Source of the DNA: an uncultured Clostridium sp.
GTDB taxonomy: Bacteria > Bacillota > Clostridia > TANB77 > CAG-508
NCBI GenBank assembly: GCA_900552655.1
Contig: USAE01000001.1
Span: 3,792-67,791, forward strand
Reading direction: 5' to 3'
Length of the DNA: 64,000 nt
Part shown: piece after piece, positions 18,679-26,919 of the stretch
Position numbering within the stretch: position 1 is the stretch's first letter
Layout: each line of letters starts with the position of its first letter
Notes under the pieces: generated by a model
What the model saw: only the letters and a program-made list of their open reading frames with translations
Database searches by the model: none
What the model was told of the DNA's origin: nothing
Translations under genes and position numbers: made by a program

Positions 18679-21477
18679 TTATGCTTCTTCTTTTGATGTA
18701 TTTATTTTTAATAGTTTGAATATTTCTACTATTACTAGTGGCGCTAGTATTAATAATATTGTTTCTATTAAATTACTCATAGGTAAAATTGGTATACTAA
18801 ATATGTGTCTTAATGCTGGTACTAATAATATTACAAGCATTAATGCTGCTGAGCCACCTATTGCTAGCAATAGCATTTTGTTGTTAAATGGATGTGTTTT
18901 AAATATAGATTTTTTATTATTTCTAATATTAAATACATGTACAAGTTCTGAAAATGCTAATACTATAAACGCCATTGTTTGGCCTATTTCTACTTTTACT
19001 TCTTGTGGTTCTACATATTTGGCTCCATTTGCTAAATCTTCATCTAAATTTTCTACCTCTTCTACGCTATATAATGTTCCTTCTACTCTTACCATTTTTG
19101 GTAAATTTTCTTCTGGTGTAGCAAGACCTATTATAAATGCTGCAAGTGTAAGTAAGCCAATCATAATACCTTGATATACTACTCTAAAGCTCATTCCTTT
19201 TGTAAATATACCTTTTTGCTTATTAGGTTTTCTTTTCATTACATCATCTTCAGCTGGGTCTACTGCTAAGGCTAATGCTGGAAGTGAATCTGTTACTAAA
19301 TTAACCCATAATATATGAATTGGAAGTAATACTTCTATTAAACCAATATCTATTCCAAATGTGCTTCCAAGCCATGGTGTTAAAAGAATTGCAAGGAATA
19401 ATACTATTATTTCACCAACATTGCTAGAAAGTAAAAATTGTATTGCTTTTAATATATTGTCATAAATACGTCTTCCTTCCTCTACAGAAGATACGATAGT
19501 TGCAAAATTGTCGTCTGTTAAAATTACATCTGCTGCTTCCTTAGAAACATCTGTACCTACAATTCCCATTGCACAACCAATATCAGCTGTTTTTAATGCT
19601 GGTGCATCGTTTACACCATCACCTGTCATTGCTACAATTTCGCCATTTGCTTGCCATGCTTTTACTATTCTAACTTTATGCTCTGGTGATACTCTTGCAT
19701 ATACAGAATATTTCCTAATGTTTTTTGTTAAGTCCTCGTCTGACATTTCTTCAAGATCTTGACCTGTTATTGCTTCTTCTTCATTTTCAAGTATTCCTAA
19801 TGCTTTTGCAATTGCAACAGCTGTTATTTTATGGTCACCTGTAATCATTACAGTCTTTATTCCTGCGGTCTTACATTTTTCTACTGCTACTTTAACTTCT
19901 TCTCTTGGTGGGTCTATCATTCCAACCATACCAACATATATTAAATCATTTTCTATAGTTTTCATTTCGTCATCTGTTGGTTCATGGTCTAGTTCCTTAT
20001 ATGCCATTGCTAATACTCTTAAAGCTTCTTTTGCCATGCTAATGTTGTATTTATCTATTACAGATTTATAATTTTCTAAATCTGTTTTAATTTCCCCATT
20101 TACTGAATAAGAATTACATCTTGCAAGTAATTCATCAATTCCACCTTTTGTATAAACAACATATTTATCTCCTACTTTGTTTACAGTTGTCATTAATTTT
20201 CTGTCTGAATCGAATGGAATTTCTTTTATTCTTTTTAATTTTAAAATTTCTTTAACATTATATCCTATTTTAAATCCTAAATCTATTAGTGCTGTTTCTG
20301 TTGGATCTCCTGTTAATTGGTCTTCTGCACCAATTTTAGTGTCATTACATAATGTACATACTTCCATTACTTTATTTAATTCATTGCTTATTTCTTTCAC
20401 ATTTGCAACATCTTCTAAATTTCCATTTGCAAATATTTTTTGAACTGTCATTTTATTTTGTGTTAAAGTTCCTGTTTTATCTGAACATATAACTGTAGCA
20501 CTTCCTAAAGTTTCTACAGCTGGTAATTTCTTTATTATTGCATTTTTCTTTACCATTCTTTGTACCCCAATTGCTAAAACAATTGTAGATACTGCTGCTA
20601 AACCTTCTGGTATTGCTGCAACTGCTAAGCTTACAGCTGTCATAAACATATCTATTACATTTTTTCCATATGCAATACCTATTACAAATATTACTACACA
20701 TATTGCAAGGGCTGCTATTCCTAATGTTTTACCTAATTTATTTAGCTTTGTTTGAAGTGGTGTTTCTGTTCCTTCTGTATCGTTAATTATTTTTGCAATT
20801 TTACCAACTTCTGTATTCATTCCTGTTTCTACAACAATACCTTTTCCTCTTCCATATGTTATAAGTGAAGATGAGAAAAGCATATTTTTTCTATCACCAA
20901 GACTAATTTTTTCGTCTTCTATTATTTCTGTGTCTTTATCTACAGGGACAGATTCTCCTGTTAAAGATGCTTCTTGTGATTTTAGATTTGCACTTTCTAC
21001 TATTCTTAAATCTGCTGGCACATAGTCACCTGTATCTAAAACAACTACATCACCTGGAACTAGTTCTTTAGATTGTACAACACTTATTTTTCCATTACGC
21101 ATAACTTTTGATGCATGTGCACTTAACTTTTGTAGAGCTTCTAAAGATTTTTCTGCTTTACTTTCTTGTACTACACCGATTATTGCATTAACTATAACTA
21201 CTATTAGAATAATAATTGTATCTGTTATTCCTTCTCCTTCTGCAATTCCTACTGCTCCAGAAACTACTGCTGCTACAATTAAAACAATTATCATAAAATC
21301 TTTAAATTGTTCTAAGAATTTTACAAATAAAGATTTTTTCTTTTTTTGTTTTAATTCATTCATTCCATACTTTTCGTAATTTGCTTTTACTTGTTCGTCT
21401 GTCAAGCCTGTTTTAATGTCTGTTTGTAATTCTTTTTCTACTTGACTTATTCCTTTGTTAAACCAATTCACTTCCAT
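18679..21477 (-). CDS. P2A-type cation-transporting ATPase, probably Ca2+/Mn2+ exporter
   Basis: 932 residues, full length for P2A pumps. The N-terminal cation ATPase domain is followed by LTGESVP (A domain), AAIPEGL in membrane helix 4, ICSDKTGTLTQNKM with the phosphorylated Asp, and AMTGDGVNDAPALK. A C-terminal four-helix region carries WVNLVTDSLPALAL. Family members export Ca2+; the yybP-ykoY riboswitch in its leader indicates induction by manganese, so Mn2+ efflux is a likely physiological role, as known for Mn-regulated P-type ATPases in lactococci. The start follows an AGGAGA element. Confidence 0.92.
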   Translation of the reverse strand: MEVNWFNKGISQVEKELQTDIKTGLTDEQVKANYEKYGMNELKQKKKKSLFVKFLEQFKDFMIIVLIVAAVVSGAVGIAEGEGITDTIIILIVVIVNAIIGVVQESKAEKSLEALQKLSAHASKVMRNGKISVVQSKELVPGDVVVLDTGDYVPADLRIVESANLKSQEASLTGESVPVDKDTEIIEDEKISLGDRKNMLFSSSLITYGRGKGIVVETGMNTEVGKIAKIINDTEGTETPLQTKLNKLGKTLGIAALAICVVIFVIGIAYGKNVIDMFMTAVSLAVAAIPEGLAAVSTIVLAIGVQRMVKKNAIIKKLPAVETLGSATVICSDKTGTLTQNKMTVQKIFANGNLEDVANVKEISNELNKVMEVCTLCNDTKIGAEDQLTGDPTETALIDLGFKIGYNVKEILKLKRIKEIPFDSDRKLMTTVNKVGDKYVVYTKGGIDELLARCNSYSVNGEIKTDLENYKSVIDKYNISMAKEALRVLAMAYKELDHEPTDDEMKTIENDLIYVGMVGMIDPPREEVKVAVEKCKTAGIKTVMITGDHKITAVAIAKALGILENEEEAITGQDLEEMSDEDLTKNIRKYSVYARVSPEHKVRIVKAWQANGEIVAMTGDGVNDAPALKTADIGCAMGIVGTDVSKEAADVILTDDNFATIVSSVEEGRRIYDNILKAIQFLLSSNVGEIIVLFLAILLTPWLGSTFGIDIGLIEVLLPIHILWVNLVTDSLPALALAVDPAEDDVMKRKPNKQKGIFTKGMSFRVVYQGIMIGLLTLAAFIIGLATPEENLPKMVRVEGTLYSVEEVENLDEDLANGAKYVEPQEVKVEIGQTMAFIVLAFSELVHVFNIRNNKKSIFKTHPFNNKMLLLAIGGSAALMLVILLVPALRHIFSIPILPMSNLIETILLILAPLVIVEIFKLLKINTSKEEA

Positions 21478-21503
21478 CTCTCCTTTTTTATATTATACAC
21501 AAA

Positions 21504-21549
21504 AAGCAAGACTTTAAAAAACTTTCTGTGTTTTCTAAAAGTCTTGCTT
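21504..21549 (-). terminator. Riboswitch-controlled terminator of the cation ATPase gene
   Basis: On the minus strand AAGCAAGACTTT and AAAGTCTTGCTT make a 12-bp stem followed by TTTTTG, just before the ATPase ATG. The left arm is also the 3' strand of riboswitch helix P1, so the two structures are mutually exclusive. Confidence 0.85.
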
Positions 21550-21618
21550 ACCTAAATTAGGTTACTAACCAGAATAGTTCGAGTCTGTTGATTAGTAGTT
21601 TATAAGCTACTCCCTTTT
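21536..21618 (-). promoter_or_regulatory. yybP-ykoY manganese riboswitch
   Basis: The minus strand starts AAAAGGGAGTAGC and ends GTAAGCAAGACTTTT, the two conserved flanks of yybP-ykoY aptamers. Between them lie ACTACTAATCAACAGACTCG and a small hairpin GGTTAGTAACC. The known class binds Mn2+ and turns on exporters. Here Mn2+ binding would stabilise helix P1 and keep its 3' strand out of the downstream terminator, allowing ATPase expression. A covariance-model search would settle the exact ends. Confidence 0.85.
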
Positions 21619-21696
21619 AAAGTAGTTGTATTGTATCACTTAATATATTCTTTTTCAATATCTAATTGCAAAAATTTGTCTTTAAATAAATCTTTC

Positions 21697-22386
21697 CTAT
21701 TTAGCATATAAAATTAATCTTGCAGAACCATTTTGTGAACATGTTGCAAGTGTTATTTCTGGGGCACCACCTGTATCTCTAAACATATAATTTGTATCTT
21801 GTGGAGATGTTTCAAATTTATTATATATTGTATATTCTACTGTTACGCCATATAAGTCTGTAATATACACTTTATCCCCTATATTTAAATTCTTATTTTT
21901 AGAAAAGAATAATCTATTTAAATAATTATGACCTGCAATTACTGTATTACCTGGTTCATTCGGTCCTGGACCATATTCCACACATACGCCTTTTTCTAGA
22001 GCCTGTTTTGAAAGTGTAGATATAATTGGATATTTTATTCCTGTTTTTGGAATTCTTATATATCCACATATATCATAATTATAATATTTTTTCACACTTT
22101 TTTTAGACTTAGATTTTCTTGCATTATTCACTGTTTTAGCTTTATTTTTTTTAGTGTTTTCTCCTTGGTTTTCAACATTTTCTACTGTTTCGTCATTTAT
22201 TATATCTTCTTCTAGTTCTCCTATTTCATTTTCAAATTCTGCTATATATTCTTCCGAATCATCATTTATAATTTTAGCAGAAATAAATTTATAAGCTATA
22301 TAACCTGCAATGCATAATAACGCTATTAATAATATTATAAAAAAAACATTTAAAATTTTTTTATATGTTTCTTCTGCTGTACTCAT
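21697..22386 (-). CDS. Sortase, first of a tandem pair
   Basis: 229 residues. Residues 11-33 form an N-terminal membrane anchor, then an acidic linker and a basic stretch precede the sortase barrel. Catalytic residues are visible as VIAGHNYLN (His), ITLATCSQ (Cys) and ARLILYAK (Arg). It should cleave a sorting signal and link a surface protein or pilin to the wall. No LPXTG-type substrate is encoded in this window. The subclass (B, D or E) cannot be fixed by eye. It lies about 140 bp downstream of a second sortase gene, beyond a terminator. Confidence 0.88.
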   Translation of the reverse strand: MSTAEETYKKILNVFFIILLIALLCIAGYIAYKFISAKIINDDSEEYIAEFENEIGELEEDIINDETVENVENQGENTKKNKAKTVNNARKSKSKKSVKKYYNYDICGYIRIPKTGIKYPIISTLSKQALEKGVCVEYGPGPNEPGNTVIAGHNYLNRLFFSKNKNLNIGDKVYITDLYGVTVEYTIYNKFETSPQDTNYMFRDTGGAPEITLATCSQNGSARLILYAK

Positions 22387-22471
22387 TTTTTCCTCCTAAT
22401 TCTCGGGATTTAATAAAATTTAACCTTGCTAAATGTTCAAAATCTACCGATTTTTCCTATACAATAAAAAT

Positions 22472-22511
22472 TTTAAAAGTGAATTGTACAAAATTACAAT
22501 TCACTTTTAAA
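22472..22511 (-). terminator. Terminator between the two sortase genes
   Basis: TTTAAAAGTGAATTGT and ACAATTCACTTTTAAA form a 16-bp perfect stem with an eight-base loop, immediately past the stop of the upstream sortase gene on the minus strand. Confidence 0.85.
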
Positions 22512-22529
22512 CAAAAATCAATCTATGTA

Positions 22530-23201
22530 TTAATTAACAAGTCTTGCCCAAATTATAATTCTTGCTTTGCTATCATCTGTACAAGTAGTTAAAGATATTT
22601 CTGGTTTTCCGTCTGTATTTCTTTCCATATAGTCTGAATCTTCTGGAGTTGTTTCATATTTATTATATATTTCATATTTTAATTTATTTCCGGCGTTATC
22701 TGCAATATATATAATATCTCCATTTTGTAATTTGTAATTATTTGAAAAGAATTGCCCATTTCTATAATTATGCCCTGCAATTACTGTATTTCCTACTTGG
22801 TTTGGTCCTGGACCATATAGTTGTACTACAGATGTATTCATTGCTTTTGTTCCCATTTGCTTTAATATTGGAAGGTCTACGTTAGTTTTTGGTATTTCTA
22901 TTGCTCCCAAAACATCGAACCCTTTAAATTTCTTTTCACCTGTACCACCATTACCACTTGTGTTTGAAACAGAGTTAACATCCATTAGTGAATTAAAATC
23001 ACCTACAACATTGTTTGTTTCTAAAGGTTTTATTCCTGTATTGTTTCCAAATTCTTCTTCCATAAAAGCTTGAGTATCTTCTTCTAGAAAATATTTTGTA
23101 TACATTTCATAACCTAAAAATCCTAATAGTCCAACTATTCCAATTATTACAACAACTAATAATACAGTTAGTATTTTACTATATTTACTATCTATAAACA
23201 T
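22530..23201 (-). CDS. Sortase, second of a tandem pair
   Basis: 223 residues. Residues 10-32 are a membrane anchor (LTVLLVVVIIGIVGLLGFLG). The catalytic triad is seen in VIAGHNYRNGQFF (His), SLTTCTDDS (Cys) and ARIIIWARL (Arg). It resembles the neighbouring sortase in the barrel but not in the linker, so the pair probably arose by old duplication and may serve different substrates. The linker includes a short Gly-rich stretch near residue 82. No substrate gene is nearby. Confidence 0.88.
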   Translation of the reverse strand: MFIDSKYSKILTVLLVVVIIGIVGLLGFLGYEMYTKYFLEEDTQAFMEEEFGNNTGIKPLETNNVVGDFNSLMDVNSVSNTSGNGGTGEKKFKGFDVLGAIEIPKTNVDLPILKQMGTKAMNTSVVQLYGPGPNQVGNTVIAGHNYRNGQFFSNNYKLQNGDIIYIADNAGNKLKYEIYNKYETTPEDSDYMERNTDGKPEISLTTCTDDSKARIIIWARLVN

Positions 23202-23287
23202 AATCTTACCTCCAATTATCTCTCTAAAGTATATTATACCATATGTTTGTATGTTTTCCTATACTTTATGTAAATTTTTCTTTTGTT

Positions 23288-23632
23288 TTAGCACATCTTC
23301 GTTCCTAATTTTTTTCCTCCTATTAAGTGAAAATGTAAATGTTTAACTTCTTGTCCTCCATCTTCTTTGCAATTGTTTATTATCCTATAGCCACTATCTG
23401 CAATTCCTTGCTCTTTAGCTATTTTATTTATTATTAAGTGTATTTTTGCAATAATATCTGAATCTTTTTCACTTACTTCACTTATATCATTAAAGTGTTT
23501 TTTTGGTATTACTAATATATGCACTGGTGCTATTGGATTAATATCTTTAAATGCTAATATTTCTTCATCTTCATATACTATTGTAGATGGTATTTCTTTA
23601 TTAATTATTTTACAAAATAAACAATTTTCCAT
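23288..23632 (-). CDS. HIT-family nucleotide phosphoramidase/hydrolase
   Basis: 114 residues, normal for HinT/HIT proteins. CLFCKIINKEIPSTIVYED begins the protein and includes the Cys pair typical of bacterial forms; KHLHFHLIGG is the histidine-triad active site (His-x-His-x-His). It hydrolyses AMP-lysine type phosphoramidates or aminoacyl-adenylate side products. It starts 17 bp after the stop of alaS on the same strand, so they are probably co-transcribed, which suits removal of aminoacyl-adenylates. Confidence 0.92.
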   Translation of the reverse strand: MENCLFCKIINKEIPSTIVYEDEEILAFKDINPIAPVHILVIPKKHFNDISEVSEKDSDIIAKIHLIINKIAKEQGIADSGYRIINNCKEDGGQEVKHLHFHLIGGKKLGTKMC

Positions 23633-23648
23633 GTTTGTGCCTCCATAA

Positions 23649-25403
23649 TTATTCTTTAATTAATACCGCTTTTATTCTTCTAATACCAGAAGAACTAGAT
23701 TCTTCTTTCTTTATTTTAAACTTACCAAGTTCTCCTGTATGTTTTACATGTGGTCCTCCACAAATTTCTTTACTAAAGTCACCTATTGTATACACTTTTA
23801 CTCTGTCACCATATTTGCTTGTAAATAACCCTATTGCTCCAGAATTTTTAGCTTCATCATAAGACATTTCTTCACAAGTTACTTGTAAATCTTCTTCTAT
23901 TTTTTTATTTACTAAATCTTCAACTTCTTTTATTTCCTCTTTTGTCATTTTTTGTGGATGTGTAAAGTCAAATCTTAGTCTTTCTGTAGTAATATTAGAG
24001 CCACTTTGTTTTACATGTTCGCCTAAAACTTCTCTTAATGCTTCATGTAATAAATGTGTTGCAGTATGGTAAGCTGTAGTTTGCTCGTTTTGTTCTGCTA
24101 AACCACCTTTAAATTTTTGTTCACTACCTTGTCTTGATTTTTCTTGATGTTCTTTAAATAATTTATTAAATCCTTCCATGTCTACATTTATGTTATTTTC
24201 TTTTGCCAATTCTTCTGTTACCTCTGGTGGGAAACCATAAGTATCATATAATCTGAATACTGTTTCTGAATCTATACTATCTTTTCCTTGTTCTTTCGCT
24301 TTATTAGTAGCTTTTATAAATTCTCTTTCTCCATGTTCTAATGTTTTTACAAATTTATTTTGTTCTTCCAGTATAACTTGCACTATTATTTCTTTATTTT
24401 TAATTAATTCCGGATACATTTCTTTTAAGTTTTCTATATTTAAGTTTATTAAGTTTTCTGTTTCTGATAAGTTTATTTGAAGTTTGTTTAGATGTCTTAT
24501 CATTCTTCTTATTAGTCTTCTTAAAACATATCCTCTGTCTATATTACTTGGTCTTCCTCCATCTGCTATAATCATCATAGAAGATCTTAAATGTTCTGCA
24601 ACAATTCTTCTACTTTGCACGTTATCTACTTTTTGTAACTCTTCTAATTTTTGCATTACTGGTGCAAATAACTCAGTTTCAAATGGAGTTTGTTTTCCTT
24701 GTAGTAGCATTGTCATTCTTTCTAAACCAAGCCCTGTATCTACATTATGTTGTTTTAATTCTGTTAATTTTCCATCTTTATGTTTAAAATATTTCATAAA
24801 TACATTATTCCAAATTTCTACATATTTACCACAGTCGCAGTCTGGGTTACAACCTTCAGAACATTTTGGCTTACCTGTATCATAAAACATTTCTGTATCT
24901 GGACCACAAGGACCTTCTTCGCCTGCTATCCACCAATTTTCTTTTAGGAAATATATTCTTTCTTTTGGAATTCCAACTTCTTCCCAATATTTTGCTGCTT
25001 CTTCATCTTTTTTAGCATCATCATTTCCTGCAAAACAAGTAACAGATAATTTTTCTACAGGAATATTTAATTCTTTTGTTAAAAATTCAAAACTCATTTT
25101 TATTGCATCTTCTTTAAAATATGCTCCCAATGACCAATTACCTAACATTTCGAAATATGTTAAGTGTCTATTATCTCCAACCTCTTCTATATCGTTTGTT
25201 CTTACACATTTTTGGTAATCTGTTAGTTTATTACCTTCTGGATGTTTTTCTCCCAACAAATATGGTACTAATGGTTGCATTCCAGCAGTTGTAAATAATA
25301 CAGATGGATCATTAATTGGAATTAATGGTGCACTTGGTATTACTTTATGATTATGTTCTTCAAAAAATTTTAAAAACTTATTTCTTATTTCTATTGCTTT
25401 CAT
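23649..25403 (-). CDS. alaS: Alanyl-tRNA synthetase lacking the C-terminal (C-Ala) domain
   Basis: 584 residues, against about 870-880 for most bacterial AlaRS. The class II core is intact (IRNKFLKFFEEHNHKVIPS, FTTAGMQPLVPYL, YFEMLGNWSLGAYF, HNVDTGLGLERM), as are the tRNA-binding helices and the editing domain with HTATHLLHEAL and CGGPHVKHTGE, which give the zinc-binding His and Cys. The protein stops shortly after GIRRIKAVLIKE, exactly where the dispensable C-Ala oligomerisation and elbow-binding domain would begin. The next gene starts within 17 bp, so nothing is hidden by a frameshift. It contains a Zn-cluster-like Cys-rich insert near residues 178-190. Confidence 0.92.
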   Translation of the reverse strand: MKAIEIRNKFLKFFEEHNHKVIPSAPLIPINDPSVLFTTAGMQPLVPYLLGEKHPEGNKLTDYQKCVRTNDIEEVGDNRHLTYFEMLGNWSLGAYFKEDAIKMSFEFLTKELNIPVEKLSVTCFAGNDDAKKDEEAAKYWEEVGIPKERIYFLKENWWIAGEEGPCGPDTEMFYDTGKPKCSEGCNPDCDCGKYVEIWNNVFMKYFKHKDGKLTELKQHNVDTGLGLERMTMLLQGKQTPFETELFAPVMQKLEELQKVDNVQSRRIVAEHLRSSMMIIADGGRPSNIDRGYVLRRLIRRMIRHLNKLQINLSETENLINLNIENLKEMYPELIKNKEIIVQVILEEQNKFVKTLEHGEREFIKATNKAKEQGKDSIDSETVFRLYDTYGFPPEVTEELAKENNINVDMEGFNKLFKEHQEKSRQGSEQKFKGGLAEQNEQTTAYHTATHLLHEALREVLGEHVKQSGSNITTERLRFDFTHPQKMTKEEIKEVEDLVNKKIEEDLQVTCEEMSYDEAKNSGAIGLFTSKYGDRVKVYTIGDFSKEICGGPHVKHTGELGKFKIKKEESSSSGIRRIKAVLIKE

Positions 25404-25585
25404 TTTCTTCTCCTTTTGGCTTTGCTTTTTTATGCTAATATATTAATTTTAGCTTATTTTTCGCATTTAAATTATATTATATTCTAATGTAAATTGCAAG
25501 AATTATCATATTTTTATCTTTTAGTGCATAATTTAATTATTTCTAGAAATACTAATTTTAGACAAAACTTAAAAGGAGGAAATTT

Positions 25586-26141
25586 ATGAAAGCAACTGGA
25601 GTAGTAAGAAGAATTGATGATTTAGGTAGAGTAGTTATTCCAAAAGAAATACGAAAAACTTTAAGAATAAAAGAACGGTGATCCTTTAGAAATATTTACC
25701 GATAAAGAAGGTGAAGTTATATTAAAAAAATACTCTCCTATTGGTGAATTATCTGAATTTGCCTTCGGATATGCTGAAACTTTAGCAAAAACAACAGGAC
25801 ATATTGCTTGCATAACAGATAAAGATACTGTTATTGCAGTTGCTGGTGGTTCTAAAAAAGATTACTTAGAGCAAAGTTTAAGTCAGGAAATAGAGCAGAT
25901 TATGGAAGATAAAGAAATTTATAAAAGTGATAAAAATAATAATTTGTCTGTTCCTATTGTAAAAAATGATAAATCAGATAAAAAATATAATTCTCAAATT
26001 GTATATCCAATTATTTCTAATGGTGATTCTATTGGAACTGTTATATTACTTTCTAAAGAAGCTTCTACTAAAATGACTGATGTAGAAGCAAAAGTAGCAC
26101 AATCTGCTGCTAGCTTTTTAGGTAGCCAAATGGAAATATAA
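25586..26141 (+). CDS. spoVT: Stage V sporulation regulator SpoVT, read through a +1 frameshift at CGG
   Basis: The start at 25586 has AAAAGGAGG upstream. Thirty codons form the AbrB-type DNA-binding swapped hairpin (TGVVRRIDDLGRVVIPKEIR), then the in-frame codon is CGG at 25676 followed directly by TGA. Skipping the C gives KEGDPLEIFTD, the invariant family continuation, and the frame runs on through a GAF-like domain to SQMEI, for 184 residues, the usual SpoVT length. SpoVT controls late forespore genes in sporulating Firmicutes. A protein this conserved, with an intact C-terminal domain, is unlikely to be a recent pseudogene; recoding is the better explanation. Confidence 0.88.
25676..25678 (+). 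other. +1 frameshift site at CGG-TGA in spoVT
   Basis: Context is ATA AAA GAA C GGT GAT CCT. The zero frame meets CGG then TGA, giving a 30-residue peptide; skipping C reads Glu-Gly-Asp-Pro, identical to the SpoVT/AbrB consensus. It superficially resembles prfB-type sites with a stop in the following codon, but the other four sites lack an adjacent stop. Confidence 0.88.
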
Positions 26142-26170
26142 TACCTCAAATGAGGTGTTATACATATATT

Positions 26171-26833
26171 CTAATCTTTTGCTATTGTTAGTACTCCTAC
26201 TTTTTTTGCTTTATGTTCTTTAAGAACTCTACTACATTCGTTTGTTGTACTTCCTGTTGTAAAAACATCATCAAATATTAATATCTTTCTATCTTCTATT
26301 TTATTTTCTTTATTAATTATCTCATACACACCTTTTATATTATCTTTTCTTTCTGCTTTATTTAAAGTACTTTGTGGTTTTATATTTTCTGTTTTTTTAA
26401 TTATATTATTCTTTATTATTATATTTTTTTCTAATTTAGAAAGTTCTTTTAAAATTAAATATGCTTGGTTATATCCTCTTTCTCTATACCTATACTTATG
26501 TAATGGTACTGGTATTATATAATCATATTTTTGTATATATTGCATAACTTTTTTATTTGTATATATTATTTGCGCAAAAAATTTATATAAGTATGCATTG
26601 TCTTTAAACTTATATTTTCTTATTTTATCTTTAATTATTCCATTATATTTACAAATGTGCATATGTTCATCATAAAAAATTCCTTTTCTATCTAAAAAAC
26701 ATTTTCTGTTTGGATAAATTGTGTATTTTAACTTTATTTTGCATTTATTACATATTATCTCATCACAAATTTTGTCACATATAGCACAGGTTTGTGGAAA
26801 AAATAAATTGGAAGCTATATTTAAAAAATTCAT
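26171..26833 (-). CDS. comFC: ComF-family phosphoribosyltransferase-like protein
   Basis: 220 residues. Four Cys-x2-Cys-type pairs near the N-terminus (CAICDKICDEIICNKC) make the ComF zinc finger. The C-terminal PRTase domain carries IPVPLHKYRYRERGYNQAY and ILIFDDVFTTGSTTNEC, the PRPP-binding loop. ComF proteins take part in natural DNA uptake with the ComFA helicase; the ATPase partner is not in this window. It lies about 90 bp downstream of recD2 on the same strand. Confidence 0.9.
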   Translation of the reverse strand: MNFLNIASNLFFPQTCAICDKICDEIICNKCKIKLKYTIYPNRKCFLDRKGIFYDEHMHICKYNGIIKDKIRKYKFKDNAYLYKFFAQIIYTNKKVMQYIQKYDYIIPVPLHKYRYRERGYNQAYLILKELSKLEKNIIIKNNIIKKTENIKPQSTLNKAERKDNIKGVYEIINKENKIEDRKILIFDDVFTTGSTTNECSRVLKEHKAKKVGVLTIAKD

Positions 26834-26919
26834 TTTTTCTCCTTATAGCCCCCAATTTTTTATTAATCTAGTTTTTAGTATTTTTATATCTTTTAATTCC
26901 TACCATAAAATTATATTTA

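Noticed and set aside
23649..25403. alaS truncated by a frameshift
   Set aside because: The stop follows the natural end of the editing domain and no C-Ala coding sequence lies in any frame before the HIT gene.
25404..25585. T-box leader before alaS
   Set aside because: No T-box consensus bulge or terminator/antiterminator pair was visible on the minus strand.
25676..25680. prfB-like programmed frameshift at spoVT because TGA follows
   Set aside because: The other four sites have no stop next to CGG and no CTT-type P-site codon or internal Shine-Dalgarno, so a single CGG-based cause explains all five better.
25586..26141. spoVT as a simple pseudogene
   Set aside because: Only one lesion, of the same kind as in four other genes, with all downstream motifs intact.
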